A DNA stretch of 64,000 nucleotides from Bacillus sp. MYb209 (GTDB lineage: Bacteria; Bacillota; Bacilli; Bacillales; Bacillaceae_G), in contig NZ_PCNZ01000002.1 in NCBI RefSeq assembly GCF_002975175.1, positions 292,230-356,229 of the forward strand. Reading direction: 5' to 3'. Within the stretch, counting starts at the first letter, position 1, and each line of letters starts with the position of its first letter. The notes under the pieces are model-generated. The model ran no database searches, had not been told where the DNA came from, and worked only from the letters and a program-made list of their open reading frames with translations. Positions 34,313-44,029 of this stretch are shown here, one piece after another. The translations under genes were made by a program, and so were the position numbers.

Positions 34313-35152
34313 ATGAGCGTAAAAAAAGAAAGAGTAGATGTACTATTAGTAGAGCGAGGACTTATAGAAACGCGTGAGAAGGCTAAACGTGCTGTTATGG
34401 CAGGTCTTGTATATGCGAATGAAATGAGACTCGATAAGCCAGGGGAGAAAATCTCGCAAGATACGGAGATTACGGTGAAAGGGCAAGTTATGCCGTATGT
34501 AAGCCGTGGTGGTTATAAGCTTGAAAAGGCATTAGAAACATTTCAACTTGATTTACAAGATAAAGTTATGATAGATATTGGTTCATCAACTGGTGGTTTT
34601 ACAGACTGTGCGCTTCAAAATGGGGCGAAGTTATCCTACGCATTAGATGTAGGATATAATCAACTTGCGTGGAAATTGCGTCAAGATGAGCGTGTTGTTG
34701 TGATGGAACGAACGAACTTCCGTTACGTGACACCGGCAGATTTAGAGCGTGGTTTACCGCAGTTTGCAAGTATTGATGTTTCATTTATATCATTAAGGCT
34801 TATATTGCCGGTTTTAAAAACAATGCTTATGCCAAATGGTGATGTAGCTGCATTGATTAAACCTCAGTTTGAAGCTGGACGAGAACAAGTCGGGAAAAAA
34901 GGCATTGTTCGTGATAGAAAGGTACATGAAGCTGTCGTGGAAATGATTGTCGATTTTGCTCTTAAGGAAGGCTATAATGTCGAAGGTTTAACATTCTCAC
35001 CAATTACGGGTGGAGATGGAAATATTGAATTTTTAATTCATCTAAAGTGGCACGGTGAGCGTGAGAATGGCGAAAATCATTCTCCAGTTTCTATTGAGCA
35101 AGTTGTTACAGAAGCGCATGATGTTCTAAAACAAAAAGGGAAAGGGGAATAA
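34313..35152 (+). CDS. tlyA: TlyA-family rRNA 2'-O-methyltransferase (YqxC)
   Basis: A 279-residue protein with an N-terminal S4 RNA-binding domain (ERVDVLLVERGLIETREKAKRAVMAGLVY) and an FtsJ-like methyltransferase domain with the SAM motif DIGSSTGGFTDCAL. TlyA of mycobacteria methylates 16S and 23S rRNA cytidines; older names call it hemolysin A. Placement between dxs and ahrC matches B. subtilis yqxC. The true methylation site in Bacillus is not known to me. Confidence 0.9.
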   Translation: MSVKKERVDVLLVERGLIETREKAKRAVMAGLVYANEMRLDKPGEKISQDTEITVKGQVMPYVSRGGYKLEKALETFQLDLQDKVMIDIGSSTGGFTDCALQNGAKLSYALDVGYNQLAWKLRQDERVVVMERTNFRYVTPADLERGLPQFASIDVSFISLRLILPVLKTMLMPNGDVAALIKPQFEAGREQVGKKGIVRDRKVHEAVVEMIVDFALKEGYNVEGLTFSPITGGDGNIEFLIHLKWHGERENGENHSPVSIEQVVTEAHDVLKQKGKGE

Positions 35153-35306
35153 CATATGTTGTTCCTCTTTTTGTTGTAATCCTATAATGATTGTTTTTAT
35201 AATTGTAAAAACAATTGTGTACAAGTAACGGATTATACGTTAACATAAATAAATGAAGTATACCAATGTTTAAACTATGGTAAGAGATAGTGTGAGGTGC
35301 AAATGT

Positions 35307-35756
35307 ATGAATAAAGGTCAGCGCCATATTAAAATCAGGGAAATTATTGCGAACAAAGAAATTGAAACACAAGATGAACTAGTTGATATTTTACGTAATG
35401 TGGGGTTTAATGTAACGCAAGCAACAGTATCGCGCGATATTAAAGAACTGCACTTAGTGAAGGTGCCGTTACATGATGGTCGCTATAAATATAGCTTGCC
35501 AGCAGATCAACGATTTAATCCGTTGCAAAAATTAAAACGAAATCTAGTGGATTCATTTGTAAAATTAGACACGGCAGGACATATGCTTGTGCTAAAAACA
35601 TTGCCTGGTAACGCTCATTCACTTGGTGCACTTATTGATCATTTAGAGTGGGATGAGATCGTCGGAACCATTTGTGGTGATGATACTTGCTTAATTATTT
35701 GCCGTACACCTGAAGATACAGGTGTTGTCTCTGATCGTTTCTTAAATATGCTGTAA
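35307..35756 (+). CDS. ahrC: Arginine repressor / activator AhrC
   Basis: Hexameric arginine sensor that represses arginine biosynthesis and activates catabolism. ATG 35307 gives 149 residues, the B. subtilis length. Residues 1-65 form the winged helix ([45 protein letters not shown]), and the C-terminal domain holds the arginine-binding [18 protein letters not shown]. The upstream CATAAATAAATGAAG (near 35245) resembles an ARG box and may mediate autoregulation. The artPQR operon in this window carries similar boxes. Confidence 0.95.
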   Translation: MNKGQRHIKIREIIANKEIETQDELVDILRNVGFNVTQATVSRDIKELHLVKVPLHDGRYKYSLPADQRFNPLQKLKRNLVDSFVKLDTAGHMLVLKTLPGNAHSLGALIDHLEWDEIVGTICGDDTCLIICRTPEDTGVVSDRFLNML

Positions 35757-35761
35757 CAGAA

Positions 35762-35812
35762 AAATCTTGTTTACTTTCCTCTGTAAAGTGGAAAGTAAAC
35801 AAGATATTTTTA
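35762..35812. terminator. Terminator after ahrC
   Basis: A 16-bp perfect stem (ATCTTGTTTACTTTCC / GGAAAGTAAACAAGAT) with a 10-base loop, followed by ATTTTTA. One of the longest perfect stems in the window. Confidence 0.92.
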
Positions 35813-36026
35813 TTGGCGAAAAATACGGATTTTCAAATACAATACAGTATTTTTTTTGAATGAAGTTAGAAAATAGGTGGATTGACCCGTAAAACGAATG
35901 TTTGGTACAATGGAGCGGGTTAGAAGAGTAATTTATACATACAAACATACAGTATAACTATTTGAATGAAGAATACTGAGAAAAGCCCTTAATAGGGGAT
36001 TAGTTTATAACGAGGTGAATGGGGCA

Positions 36027-37766
36027 TTGTTATCGGAATTATCGATCAGAAACTTTGCTATTATTGAGGCATTAAATATTTCTTTTCAAAAAGGTTTAAC
36101 CGTTTTAAGTGGTGAAACAGGAGCTGGAAAATCTATTATTATTGATGCAATTAGTTTGCTTGTTGGTGGCCGTGGTTCAGCAGAATTTGTTCGATATGGA
36201 ACAGAAAAGGCTGAGATAGAAGGATTATTCTATGTAGAAGATGACAAGCATCCATGTATCGCAAAGGCAGAAGAGTTAGATATAGAAATAGAAGATGGCA
36301 TGATTATTTTGAAGCGTGACATCGCTGCGAACGGAAAAAGTGTCTGTCGTGTAAATGGGAAACTTGTTACACTCAGCATATTAAAAGAGATTGGAAAAAC
36401 GCTAGTTGATATTCATGGGCAGCATGAAACACAAGATTTAATGAATGAAGAGCGTCATATGTTTATGCTTGATCATTTTGATGGAAATCGCATTGTTAAA
36501 CAATTGAACATATATCAAAATGTATATACAGACTATGAGAAGTTAAAAAAACAGCTGAAATCTTTAAGTGAAAATGAACAACAAATGGCCCATCGTCTAG
36601 ATTTAATTCAATTCCAACATGAAGAAATTCGTAAGGCAGATTTAAAAATGGATGAAGAATATGAATTGACTGAGGAACGATTAAAAATCTCCAATTTTGA
36701 AAAGATTTATAAAGCATTAGGAGATGCGTATCGTTCGTTAAGTGGAGACGGACAGGGATTAGATCACGTAAGAAATGCAATGGGACAAATGGAGAGTATT
36801 ACGCACTTAGATGAAGCGTATCAAGAAAATCATGATTCAATTGCAAATAGTTATTACTTATTAGAAGAAGTTGCATACCAGCTTAGAGAAAAGTTAGATA
36901 TGATGGAATATGATCCGAAACGTCTAGATGAAATTGAAACACGTTTGAATGAAATCCGTATGTTAAAGAGAAAGTATGGAAATACTGTAGAAGAGATTTT
37001 AGCGTATGCTGATAAAATCGAACAAGAAATTTTTACGATTGAAAATAAAGACGTACATATTGAAACGACGAGAAAGCAATTAACGAAATTAGAAGGTGTT
37101 ATTGTAAAAGAAGCAACGTTGTTAAGTACTATGCGTCATGAGCTTGCAGATCATCTTACAAGCGCTATTCATAAAGAATTAAAAGAACTATATATGGAAA
37201 AAACGAAATTTGAAGTGAGAATTATGAAGAGGGTAGGAAATGTAGAAGAACCCCTCGTGGAAGGAACACCGGTAAAACTTACGGCGGATGGCTACGATCA
37301 TGTGGAATTTTATATTTCAACGAATCCGGGTGAACCGTTAAAGCCACTTTCAAAGGTCGCTTCTGGCGGAGAGTTATCTCGTATTATTTTAGCTTTAAAA
37401 AGCATTTTTTCTAAGCATCAAGGTGTTGCATCTGTTATTTTTGATGAAGTGGATACGGGTGTGAGTGGTCGGGTTGCACAGGCTATTGCGGAAAAAATTT
37501 ATCGTGTATCAGTAAACTCGCAAGTACTTTGTATTACGCACTTACCTCAAGTAGCTTCAATGGCGGACTCGCATTTATTTATTAGAAAACAAGTGGCTAA
37601 TGATCGGACGATTACATCGGTTACTGTGTTAAGTACGGATGAAAAAGTAACAGAAATTGCTCGAATGATTTCTGGTGTTGAAATTACAGATTTAACGACA
37701 GAGCATGCGAAAGAGCTACTTACGCAAGCGCATCATTTCAAACAGACAGCAGAGGCTATCCAGTAA
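36027..37766 (+). CDS. recN: DNA repair protein RecN
   Basis: SMC-like ATPase that gathers at double-strand breaks and holds DNA ends. TTG 36027 gives MLSELSIRNFAIIEA, as in homologues, nine bases after GAGGTG; the GTG 36015 overlaps that site. The 579 residues include Walker A GETGAGKS near residue 30, a central coiled coil (about 160-380), the signature ASGGELSRI and Walker B VIFDEVDTGVSG. No LexA box is evident just upstream. Confidence 0.95.
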   Translation: MLSELSIRNFAIIEALNISFQKGLTVLSGETGAGKSIIIDAISLLVGGRGSAEFVRYGTEKAEIEGLFYVEDDKHPCIAKAEELDIEIEDGMIILKRDIAANGKSVCRVNGKLVTLSILKEIGKTLVDIHGQHETQDLMNEERHMFMLDHFDGNRIVKQLNIYQNVYTDYEKLKKQLKSLSENEQQMAHRLDLIQFQHEEIRKADLKMDEEYELTEERLKISNFEKIYKALGDAYRSLSGDGQGLDHVRNAMGQMESITHLDEAYQENHDSIANSYYLLEEVAYQLREKLDMMEYDPKRLDEIETRLNEIRMLKRKYGNTVEEILAYADKIEQEIFTIENKDVHIETTRKQLTKLEGVIVKEATLLSTMRHELADHLTSAIHKELKELYMEKTKFEVRIMKRVGNVEEPLVEGTPVKLTADGYDHVEFYISTNPGEPLKPLSKVASGGELSRIILALKSIFSKHQGVASVIFDEVDTGVSGRVAQAIAEKIYRVSVNSQVLCITHLPQVASMADSHLFIRKQVANDRTITSVTVLSTDEKVTEIARMISGVEITDLTTEHAKELLTQAHHFKQTAEAIQ

Positions 37767-37884
37767 TGGATAGCTTTTTTTCTCAAATGACGATTTCTTA
37801 ATTCTTCCGGTTATAAATAAAGCACTGCAAGGAGAGATTAAAAAGTGAAGCCAAGAGGCTGAATGTGGGGTAGGAGCGAGGAGA

Positions 37885-39177
37885 GTGAACAAATTGAAAT
37901 TAGAAAGATTTCGAAAAATAATAGGTCTTTGTCTCCTTGTTTCTCTAGTTTTTATTGGATGTTTTAAACCGCTTCGAACGTTTATTTCATCGCCGAAGCA
38001 ACTTGTTGTTTTTGAAGGACAACAATCAGAAATAGCATCATTACCAGTTTTTAAGGCTGCATCTACAAATCGTAATGTATTTACTGTAAGTTCAAATGAA
38101 CAAGAACTTATGGTAAATTCTCACCAAAATGGTGAAGCTGATATGGTGTTTCAACTTGCTGGTTTTCCAGTGAAAAAAGTAAATGTGAAAGTATTAAAAG
38201 ATTTTAAAGTTATTCCAGGTGGACAATCAATTGGTGTAAAATTGAACACAAAAGGTGTACTTGTTGTAGGCCATCATTTAATTCAAACTGAAAAGGGTAA
38301 AGTATCTCCTGGTGAAACAGCTGGTGTACAGATTGGAGATATGATTACTGAAATCAATGGTAAAACAATTGAAAGAATGAGTGATGTAGCACCATTTATT
38401 CATAATAGTGGAGAAACAGGTGAACCGCTTAATCTTGTTTTATTAAGAGATGGAAAATATATTCGTGCTAAGCTAACACCACAAAAAGACAATGGTGAAT
38501 CCTCTTACCGAATTGGACTGTATATTCGTGATTCAGCAGCTGGTATCGGAACGATGACATTTGTACATCCAGATTCTATGAAATATGGAGCGCTTGGTCA
38601 TGTAATTTCCGATAATGATACAAAAAAGCCAATTCAAGTAGAAGATGGACAAATTATGCGTTCGACAGTAACGTCTATTGAAAGAGGAAGTCACGGGAAC
38701 CCGGGAGAAAAATTAGCAAGATTTTCACCGGATCGTGAAGTGATTGGTAATATTACAATAAATAGCCCGTATGGTATTTTTGGGAAATTAAACACAAATA
38801 TGACAAACGGCATAATGGATAAAGCAATGCCTATCGCCTTATCCCATCAAGTAAAAGAAGGGCCAGCGAAAATATTAACAGTTATTGATCAAGATAAGGT
38901 GGAAGCGTTTGATATTGAAGTTGTTAGTACGGTACCACAAAAGTTCCCGGCAACAAAAGGTATGGTTATAAAAGTGACAGATAAACGTTTACTAGCAAAA
39001 ACGGGTGGTATTGTACAAGGAATGAGTGGAAGTCCGATTGTACAAAATGGGAAAGTAATTGGTGCGGTTACACATGTATTTATAAATGATCCAACGTCAG
39101 GATACGGTGTTCATATTGAATGGATGTTACATGAGGCTGGAATTAATATTTATGATCAAGAGAAAAAAGCGAGCTAA
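37885..39177 (+). CDS. spoIVB: Stage IV sporulation protein B, signalling protease
   Basis: A serine peptidase (S55) secreted from the forespore that starts SigK activation by cutting SpoIVFA. The 430 residues have an N-terminal signal anchor ([17 protein letters not shown]), a PDZ domain (about 110-200: [26 protein letters not shown]) and the protease domain with the catalytic serine in [14 protein letters not shown]. The start is GTG 37885 after GGAGCGAGGAG. It lies directly before spo0A, as in all Bacillus. Confidence 0.96.
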   Translation: MNKLKLERFRKIIGLCLLVSLVFIGCFKPLRTFISSPKQLVVFEGQQSEIASLPVFKAASTNRNVFTVSSNEQELMVNSHQNGEADMVFQLAGFPVKKVNVKVLKDFKVIPGGQSIGVKLNTKGVLVVGHHLIQTEKGKVSPGETAGVQIGDMITEINGKTIERMSDVAPFIHNSGETGEPLNLVLLRDGKYIRAKLTPQKDNGESSYRIGLYIRDSAAGIGTMTFVHPDSMKYGALGHVISDNDTKKPIQVEDGQIMRSTVTSIERGSHGNPGEKLARFSPDREVIGNITINSPYGIFGKLNTNMTNGIMDKAMPIALSHQVKEGPAKILTVIDQDKVEAFDIEVVSTVPQKFPATKGMVIKVTDKRLLAKTGGIVQGMSGSPIVQNGKVIGAVTHVFINDPTSGYGVHIEWMLHEAGINIYDQEKKAS

Positions 39178-39200
39178 TACATATTAGCTCGCTTTTCTTT
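39163..39200 (+). terminator. Terminator of spoIVB
   Basis: AAAGCGAGCTAATA pairs with TATTAGCTCGCTTT and is followed by TCTTTTG. The spoIVB stop codon lies inside the stem. Confidence 0.85.
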
Positions 39201-39372
39201 TGAAAAATTCGTTGAAATTTTGTAAAAGCTCCGCAAGAGCTGTTTTTTGTTGTAAGATATAAGCAAAGGGTTGAACGTTTCGCTGTAATTCTATGATGGA
39301 ATGTGTTGCGAAAGTAAAAAAATGAACGATAAACATATTTTTTTGTGATTTTATCGGAAAGTAAGAAACTTT

Positions 39373-39400
39373 AAAGGGAATTTTCACACAATTGTCGAAC
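39373..39400 (+). promoter_or_regulatory. SigH-type promoter and 0A box of spo0A
   Basis: AAAGGGAAT (39373-39381), 14 bases, then CGAAC (39396-39400) matches the SigH consensus RWAGGAWWT-N14-HGAAT with one mismatch in each element. TGTCGAA at 39393-39399 is a perfect Spo0A box and overlaps the -10. This corresponds to the regulated Ps promoter of B. subtilis. Confidence 0.8.
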
Positions 39401-39463
39401 AATTCATGTAGCCTAGAAGCTTACACATGTCGGAAGAATCGATTCGGTAAGGGAGGAAAAACT

Positions 39464-40258
39464 GTGGAGAAAATTAAAGTATGTCTTGTGGATGATAATA
39501 AAGAATTGGTATCGATGCTAGAGAGTTATGTTGCTGCCCAAGATGATATGGAAGTTATCGGAACTGCTTACAATGGTCAAGAATGTTTAAACTTATTGAA
39601 AGAAAAGCAGCCGGATATACTCGTTTTAGACATTATTATGCCACATCTAGATGGTCTAGCTGTGCTAGAGAAAATGCGACATATTGAAAGGTTAAGACAA
39701 CCTAGCGTTATTATGTTGACAGCATTCGGACAAGAAGATGTGACGAAAAAAGCGGTTGATTTAGGGGCATCATATTTCATATTAAAACCATTTGATATGG
39801 AGAATTTAACAAGTCATATTCGTCAAGTTAGTGGTAAGGAAAGTGCTACTATTAAACGTCCATTACCATCTTTCCGATCAGCAACAACGATCGATGGAAA
39901 ACCGAAAAACTTAGATGCGAGTATTACAAGTATCATTCATGAAATTGGTGTACCAGCTCATATTAAAGGGTACATGTACTTACGAGAAGCAATCTCTATG
40001 GTGTACAATGATATCGAATTACTAGGATCTATTACGAAAGTATTATATCCAGATATCGCAAAGAAATATAATACAACAGCAAGTCGTGTCGAGCGCGCAA
40101 TCCGTCACGCAATTGAAGTAGCTTGGAGCCGTGGGAATATTGATTCTATTTCGTCCTTATTTGGTTATACTGTATCGATGTCCAAAGCAAAACCTACGAA
40201 TTCCGAGTTCATCGCAATGGTTGCGGATAAGCTAAGACTTGAACATAAGGCTAGCTGA
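39464..40258 (+). CDS. spo0A: Sporulation master regulator Spo0A
   Basis: Response regulator at the end of the sporulation phosphorelay. GTG 39464 after GGGAGG gives 264 residues. The receiver domain has the acidic pocket D10/D11, the phosphorylation site Asp56 (LVLDIIMP), the Thr of MLTAFG and the Lys of LKPFD. A flexible linker precedes the DNA-binding domain ([40 protein letters not shown]). Transcription probably uses the SigH promoter with a 0A box upstream. Confidence 0.98.
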   Translation: MEKIKVCLVDDNKELVSMLESYVAAQDDMEVIGTAYNGQECLNLLKEKQPDILVLDIIMPHLDGLAVLEKMRHIERLRQPSVIMLTAFGQEDVTKKAVDLGASYFILKPFDMENLTSHIRQVSGKESATIKRPLPSFRSATTIDGKPKNLDASITSIIHEIGVPAHIKGYMYLREAISMVYNDIELLGSITKVLYPDIAKKYNTTASRVERAIRHAIEVAWSRGNIDSISSLFGYTVSMSKAKPTNSEFIAMVADKLRLEHKAS

Positions 40259-40288
40259 GATTAGTATATTCAAAATAAATTTTTTTAT

Positions 40289-40335
40289 AAAAGATCAATG
40301 AGTTTAAAACACTCGTTGATCTTTTATTTTGTTGT
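40289..40335 (+). terminator. Terminator of spo0A
   Basis: AAAAGATCAATGAGT pairs with ACTCGTTGATCTTTT (one G-T pair), followed by ATTTTG. Confidence 0.88.
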
Positions 40336-40382
40336 TCCATGCATTCATAATTTTAGTGGGTAAGTTATCCGTGATATAATGG

Positions 40383-40412
40383 GTGATAATAAAAAGCCCT
40401 GCAAAACAGGAC
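40383..40412 (-). terminator. Terminator of yycC
   Basis: On the minus strand AGTCCTG pairs with GCAGGGCT (one G-T) on a TTTT loop and is followed by TTTTTATTAT, directly after the small gene at 40417. Confidence 0.75.
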
Positions 40413-40416
40413 TATA

Positions 40417-40563
40417 TTATTCTTCGTCTTTATTTTGTTTTTCTAATTCAACTAACTTTTGTATTAAAATATGCTGTGGCATATGCATAAGTTGTTCAAG
40501 TGGAACACCTAACGCTTTTGATAGGCGGACTGCAGTGTCTGGAGAAATTTGTAATGGTCTCAT
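40417..40563 (-). CDS. YycC-family small protein, 48 aa
   Basis: A short gene below usual length cutoffs. It starts MRPLQISPDTAVRLSKALGV after a perfect AGGAGG and continues PLEQLMHMPQHILIQ, the pattern I know from YycC-like proteins of Bacillus (function unknown). It is acidic at the end (KQNKDEE) and probably helical. A matched terminator follows and a TATACT-like -10 precedes it. It is divergent from yqiK. Confidence 0.75.
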   Translation of the reverse strand: MRPLQISPDTAVRLSKALGVPLEQLMHMPQHILIQKLVELEKQNKDEE

Positions 40564-40613
40564 AGAAGTACCTCCTTTTTCGTATAGTATAGCATAAGAT
40601 TGGGGGAGTGAGG

Positions 40614-41348
40614 ATGACTCTTATATTTGCACATCGTGGTGCGGCGGGAACGTATCCGGAAAATACAATGATTTCATTTGAAGCAGCGGAGGCTTTCGGG
40701 GCAGACGGAATTGAACTCGATGTTCAATTAACGAAAGATGGAAAAGTTGTCGTCATTCATGATGAAACTGTGAATCGAACGACGAATGGAAAAGGTGCTG
40801 TTCGAAATTATTTATACGAAGATTTATGTAAGTTAGATGCAAGTTATAAATTTAGTGAAAAAGTAGGTTTTTGTAAAATCCCTCTTTTAGAAGAGGTACT
40901 GGAATGGCTTGGAAAAACGCAATTGCTACTTAATATTGAACTGAAAAATAATATAATTCCATATAGAGGCTTAGAGGAAGAAGTAATAACGCTTGTACGT
41001 AAGTTTAGTTTAGAGAATCGGACTATTTTTTCTTCCTTTAATCACTACAGTATGAAGAGGTGCCATATGATAGCTCCTGATATTCAAACAGCTATTTTGT
41101 ATCGTGAAGGTTTGCATAGCCCGTGGGCATATGCAAAAAAGATGGGTGCTACTGCAGTTCATCCGAATTATCGTTATCTTCAAGATGCCATCGCTGAATT
41201 AACGATGGAAAGTGGTGTAGAGGTTCGTCCTTACACGATAAATGAAGAAACGCTTATGCGTAAATATTTTGATATGAACATATCGGCGATTATTACTGAT
41301 TATCCTGAAACAGCAAGAACTTTATTACCGATAAAAAATGAGACCTAA
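40614..41348 (+). CDS. yqiK: Glycerophosphodiester phosphodiesterase (YqiK-like)
   Basis: GDPD-family TIM-barrel enzyme of 244 residues that hydrolyses glycerophosphodiesters to glycerol-3-phosphate and an alcohol. The N-terminal signature IFAHRGAAGTYPENTM, the metal-binding GIELDVQLTKDGKVVVIHDETVNRTTNG and the C-terminal ITDYPE are intact. There is no signal peptide, so it is cytosolic. ATG 40614 is favoured over GTG 40608 because of GGGGGAG spacing. The neighbourhood matches B. subtilis yqiK. Confidence 0.9.
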   Translation: MTLIFAHRGAAGTYPENTMISFEAAEAFGADGIELDVQLTKDGKVVVIHDETVNRTTNGKGAVRNYLYEDLCKLDASYKFSEKVGFCKIPLLEEVLEWLGKTQLLLNIELKNNIIPYRGLEEEVITLVRKFSLENRTIFSSFNHYSMKRCHMIAPDIQTAILYREGLHSPWAYAKKMGATAVHPNYRYLQDAIAELTMESGVEVRPYTINEETLMRKYFDMNISAIITDYPETARTLLPIKNET

Positions 41349-41370
41349 TATAATGGTCTCATTTTTTTAT
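41334..41370. terminator. Terminator after yqiK
   Basis: ATGAGACC pairs with GGTCTCAT with A6 before and T7 after; it overlaps the yqiK stop and faces convergent yqzF. Confidence 0.88.
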
Positions 41371-41390
41371 CGGTATGTGAAAACTTTGTT

Positions 41391-41624
41391 CTATCTTCTG
41401 AAGCGGGCTTGTACTTTATTTCTCTTACGATCTCTGTGTAAGACGAAGCCGCCGAAAATATAAAACCCGAGTGCAAAGCAAAGAGCGCCGATTAAAAATT
41501 GTAACCATAATATAGGGATTGGGGAGAATAAAATCCCAAATACAGTATCTCTCATTAGTTTAATACCAAGCACGGCTAATGAAATCGGGATGAGTGCTAA
41601 TAATAGAGCGAGGTAACGCTGCAT
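41391..41624 (-). CDS. yqzF: YqzF / DUF2627 membrane protein
   Basis: A 77-residue protein with two membrane helices (about residues 4-20 and 37-60) and a basic tail (HRDRKRNKVQARFRR). It starts MQRYLALLLALIPISLAVLG after AGGAG. Its place upstream of bkdR and its length match B. subtilis yqzF. Function unknown. Confidence 0.8.
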   Translation of the reverse strand: MQRYLALLLALIPISLAVLGIKLMRDTVFGILFSPIPILWLQFLIGALCFALGFYIFGGFVLHRDRKRNKVQARFRR

Positions 41625-41761
41625 ACATAACGCTCCTTTTCAGATTATTTTGTTTATTTTAATGATGTTATATGAAAAGGGGGTTTGTCAAGAGGTTGTT
41701 GAACGAGTAAGATAAGGATGTGAAAAATTTTGCAGAGATACTTCGAGAGGAAGTGTAATGT

Positions 41762-43834
41762 ATGAAACAAAAAGTTTTAATTGTTGGAGCGGGTGAAGGT
41801 GGAAGTACACTGCTGAGTCTGTTACAAAATTCGAATATATTTCAAATTATAGGGATTATTGATAGTAATCCAATGGCGAAAGGACTACAAATTGCAAAGG
41901 AATATGGGATTCTGATTGGTGATAGTGTAACTCCGTTTCTTTCTATGCATATTGATGTAATGTTTGATATGACAGGTGATTATGATTTACATAAAGTTTT
42001 ATTGGGAAGCAAGCATAAAGACACCCTTCTTATACCAGGGGATATTGCAAAAATTGTTACGAGACTAGCGCATGAGAAGGAAAGCTTAATTGGGAAGCTA
42101 GAAGAACAGACACAACAAGGGAATTTAATTTTAAATTCAACGCATGACGGTATGATTGTTATAGATCAAGAGGGACAAGTTCGTCTGTTTAATAAAAGTG
42201 CAGAGCGTATTATCGGATATAAGAAAGAAGAGGCGATAGGAAAATATATTTTAGAAGTTATTCCAACGAGTAAGTTGCTTCGTATTATACGCACGAAAAA
42301 AATAGAAGTGAATCATGAACTGACGTTAGAGAATGAAAATAAGATCATTACAACGCGTATCCCGATATTAAAAGAAGATGGAGAAGTTCAAGGCGCATTT
42401 GCGATTTTTAAAGACATTACAGAAGTTGTAGATTTAGCGGAAGAAGTTACAGATTTAAAAGAAATTCAAACGCTACTTGAGGCGATTATTAACTCATCTG
42501 AGGAAGCGATTTCGGTTGTTGATGAGAAAGGAAGAGGATTAGTTATAAACCCTGCTTATACGAAGTTAACGGGTTTAACCGAAGAGGATATTATAGGAAA
42601 GCCGGCTACAACTGATATTGTAGAAGGTGAAAGTATGCATATGAAAGTACTTCGGACGCGCCGAGCGGTACGAGGAATACATATGAAGATTGGGCAAAAG
42701 AAGCGGGATGTAATTGTAAATGTAGCACCAGTTATTGTTGATGGAATATTGAAAGGAAGCGTAGGGGTAATTCGCGATGTATCAGAAATTCAAAAGTTAA
42801 CAAATGAATTGAATAGGGCAAGACAAATCATTCGAACGTTAGAAGCGAAATATTCATTTGATGATATTGTTGGCGATTCAGATGAAACGACGGCAGCTAT
42901 TGAACAGGCAAAACTTGGAGCGAATACACCAGCCACAGTATTACTTAGAGGCGAATCTGGTACGGGGAAAGAGTTATTTGCGCACGCTATTCATAACAGT
43001 AGTAATCGAAAATACAATAAGTTTGTACGAGTAAACTGTGCTGCTATTTCTGAGACCTTATTAGAAAGTGAATTATTCGGTTATGAGGAAGGCGCGTTTT
43101 CTGGAGCGAAAAGAGGCGGGAAACGAGGATTCTTTGAAGAAGCGAATAATGGAAGTGTTTTTTTAGATGAAATCGGAGAGTTATCTGCAAATACGCAAGC
43201 GAAGCTCCTTCGTGTATTACAAGAAAAAGAAATTGTGAAAGTAGGGGGAACGAAAGCGATACCTATTAATGTTCGAGTGATTGCTGCGACGCATGTGAAT
43301 TTAGAAAAAGCTATTTTAGAAGGGAAGTTCAGAGAGGACTTATATTATCGTTTAAATAAAATCCCGATTCAAATTCCTTCCCTTCGTCAGCGTAAAGGAG
43401 ATATACCAGCGATTGCAGAAAGGTTAATTCAAAAAATTAATCAAGATTATGGTCGTAATGTAGAAGGACTCACCGATTCAGCCGTTTCGTATTTACAATC
43501 ATATGAATGGACAGGAAATGTTAGGGAACTTGAAAATATTTTAGGACGAGCTATTATCTTTATGAATTATAACGAGATATATATTGATGTACATCATTTA
43601 CCGCCTTTGCATAAAGAAGAACAAGTAGAGACGAAACAAAATAATTTATTACCTGAATTAGAAGAGAAGGCCCTTGAACACCTGGTGACAGAATTTGAGG
43701 GGAATATTATCCGTGAATATTTAGAGAAATTTGATGGGAACAAAACGAAGACTGCAAAAGCGTTAGGAATTTCAGTTCGAAACTTATATTACAAGCTAGA
43801 AAAGTACGACTGTGCAAAAAATAGCATGCAATAA
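41762..43834 (+). CDS. bkdR: Sigma-54-dependent activator BkdR
   Basis: Enhancer-binding protein that drives the branched-chain keto acid operon. In order over 690 residues: an N-terminal Rossmann-like part ([24 protein letters not shown]), two PAS domains (about 120-235 and 240-345), a AAA+ domain (Walker A GESGTGKE, the sigma-54 loop as GAFSGA, Walker [14 protein letters not shown]) and a Fis-type helix-turn-helix ([23 protein letters not shown]). GAFSGA differs from the usual GAFTGA by Thr to Ser. The upstream activating site is probably at 43826-43860. Confidence 0.95.
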   Translation: MKQKVLIVGAGEGGSTLLSLLQNSNIFQIIGIIDSNPMAKGLQIAKEYGILIGDSVTPFLSMHIDVMFDMTGDYDLHKVLLGSKHKDTLLIPGDIAKIVTRLAHEKESLIGKLEEQTQQGNLILNSTHDGMIVIDQEGQVRLFNKSAERIIGYKKEEAIGKYILEVIPTSKLLRIIRTKKIEVNHELTLENENKIITTRIPILKEDGEVQGAFAIFKDITEVVDLAEEVTDLKEIQTLLEAIINSSEEAISVVDEKGRGLVINPAYTKLTGLTEEDIIGKPATTDIVEGESMHMKVLRTRRAVRGIHMKIGQKKRDVIVNVAPVIVDGILKGSVGVIRDVSEIQKLTNELNRARQIIRTLEAKYSFDDIVGDSDETTAAIEQAKLGANTPATVLLRGESGTGKELFAHAIHNSSNRKYNKFVRVNCAAISETLLESELFGYEEGAFSGAKRGGKRGFFEEANNGSVFLDEIGELSANTQAKLLRVLQEKEIVKVGGTKAIPINVRVIAATHVNLEKAILEGKFREDLYYRLNKIPIQIPSLRQRKGDIPAIAERLIQKINQDYGRNVEGLTDSAVSYLQSYEWTGNVRELENILGRAIIFMNYNEIYIDVHHLPPLHKEEQVETKQNNLLPELEEKALEHLVTEFEGNIIREYLEKFDGNKTKTAKALGISVRNLYYKLEKYDCAKNSMQ

Positions 43835-43860
43835 ATTGCGTACCGTGCAATTTATTGCAT
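43826..43860. promoter_or_regulatory. Perfect 14-bp inverted repeat, candidate BkdR activating site
   Basis: ATGCAATAAATTGC and GCAATTTATTGCAT form perfect arms around a 7-base centre; TACCGTGCAAT/ATTGCATGGTA form an alternative pairing. It starts in the last codons of bkdR and lies about 110-145 bp upstream of the sigma-54 promoter, the right distance for an enhancer. There is no T-tract, so a terminator role is unlikely. Confidence 0.65.
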
Positions 43861-43970
43861 GGTATACAAAAAATGACAAAACGAGACAGAATATTTCGTT
43901 GTTTTCCAAAGTATTGATTTTACTGCGTTTTGAATGCGTTTTCATTATTGGTAGGACCACTTTCGGAAGT

Positions 43971-43986
43971 TGGCACGATATTTGCT
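43971..43986 (+). promoter_or_regulatory. Sigma-54 promoter of the ptb-bkd operon
   Basis: TGGCAC, five bases, TTGCT is a perfect -24/-12 match (TGGCAC-N5-TTGCW), 44 bp before ptb. It fits control by BkdR and SigL. Confidence 0.93.
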
Positions 43987-44029
43987 TAATGAATAGACAA
44001 GGGACGACGGAAAGGGTTGATTACAAAAT

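Noticed and set aside
39184-39402. 72-codon minus-strand frame between spoIVB and spo0A
   Set aside because: It covers the spo0A promoter and spoIVB terminator and has no initiation signal.
40379-40597. 72-codon plus-strand frame after spo0A
   Set aside because: Antisense to the YycC-like gene, which has a perfect ribosome-binding site and terminator.
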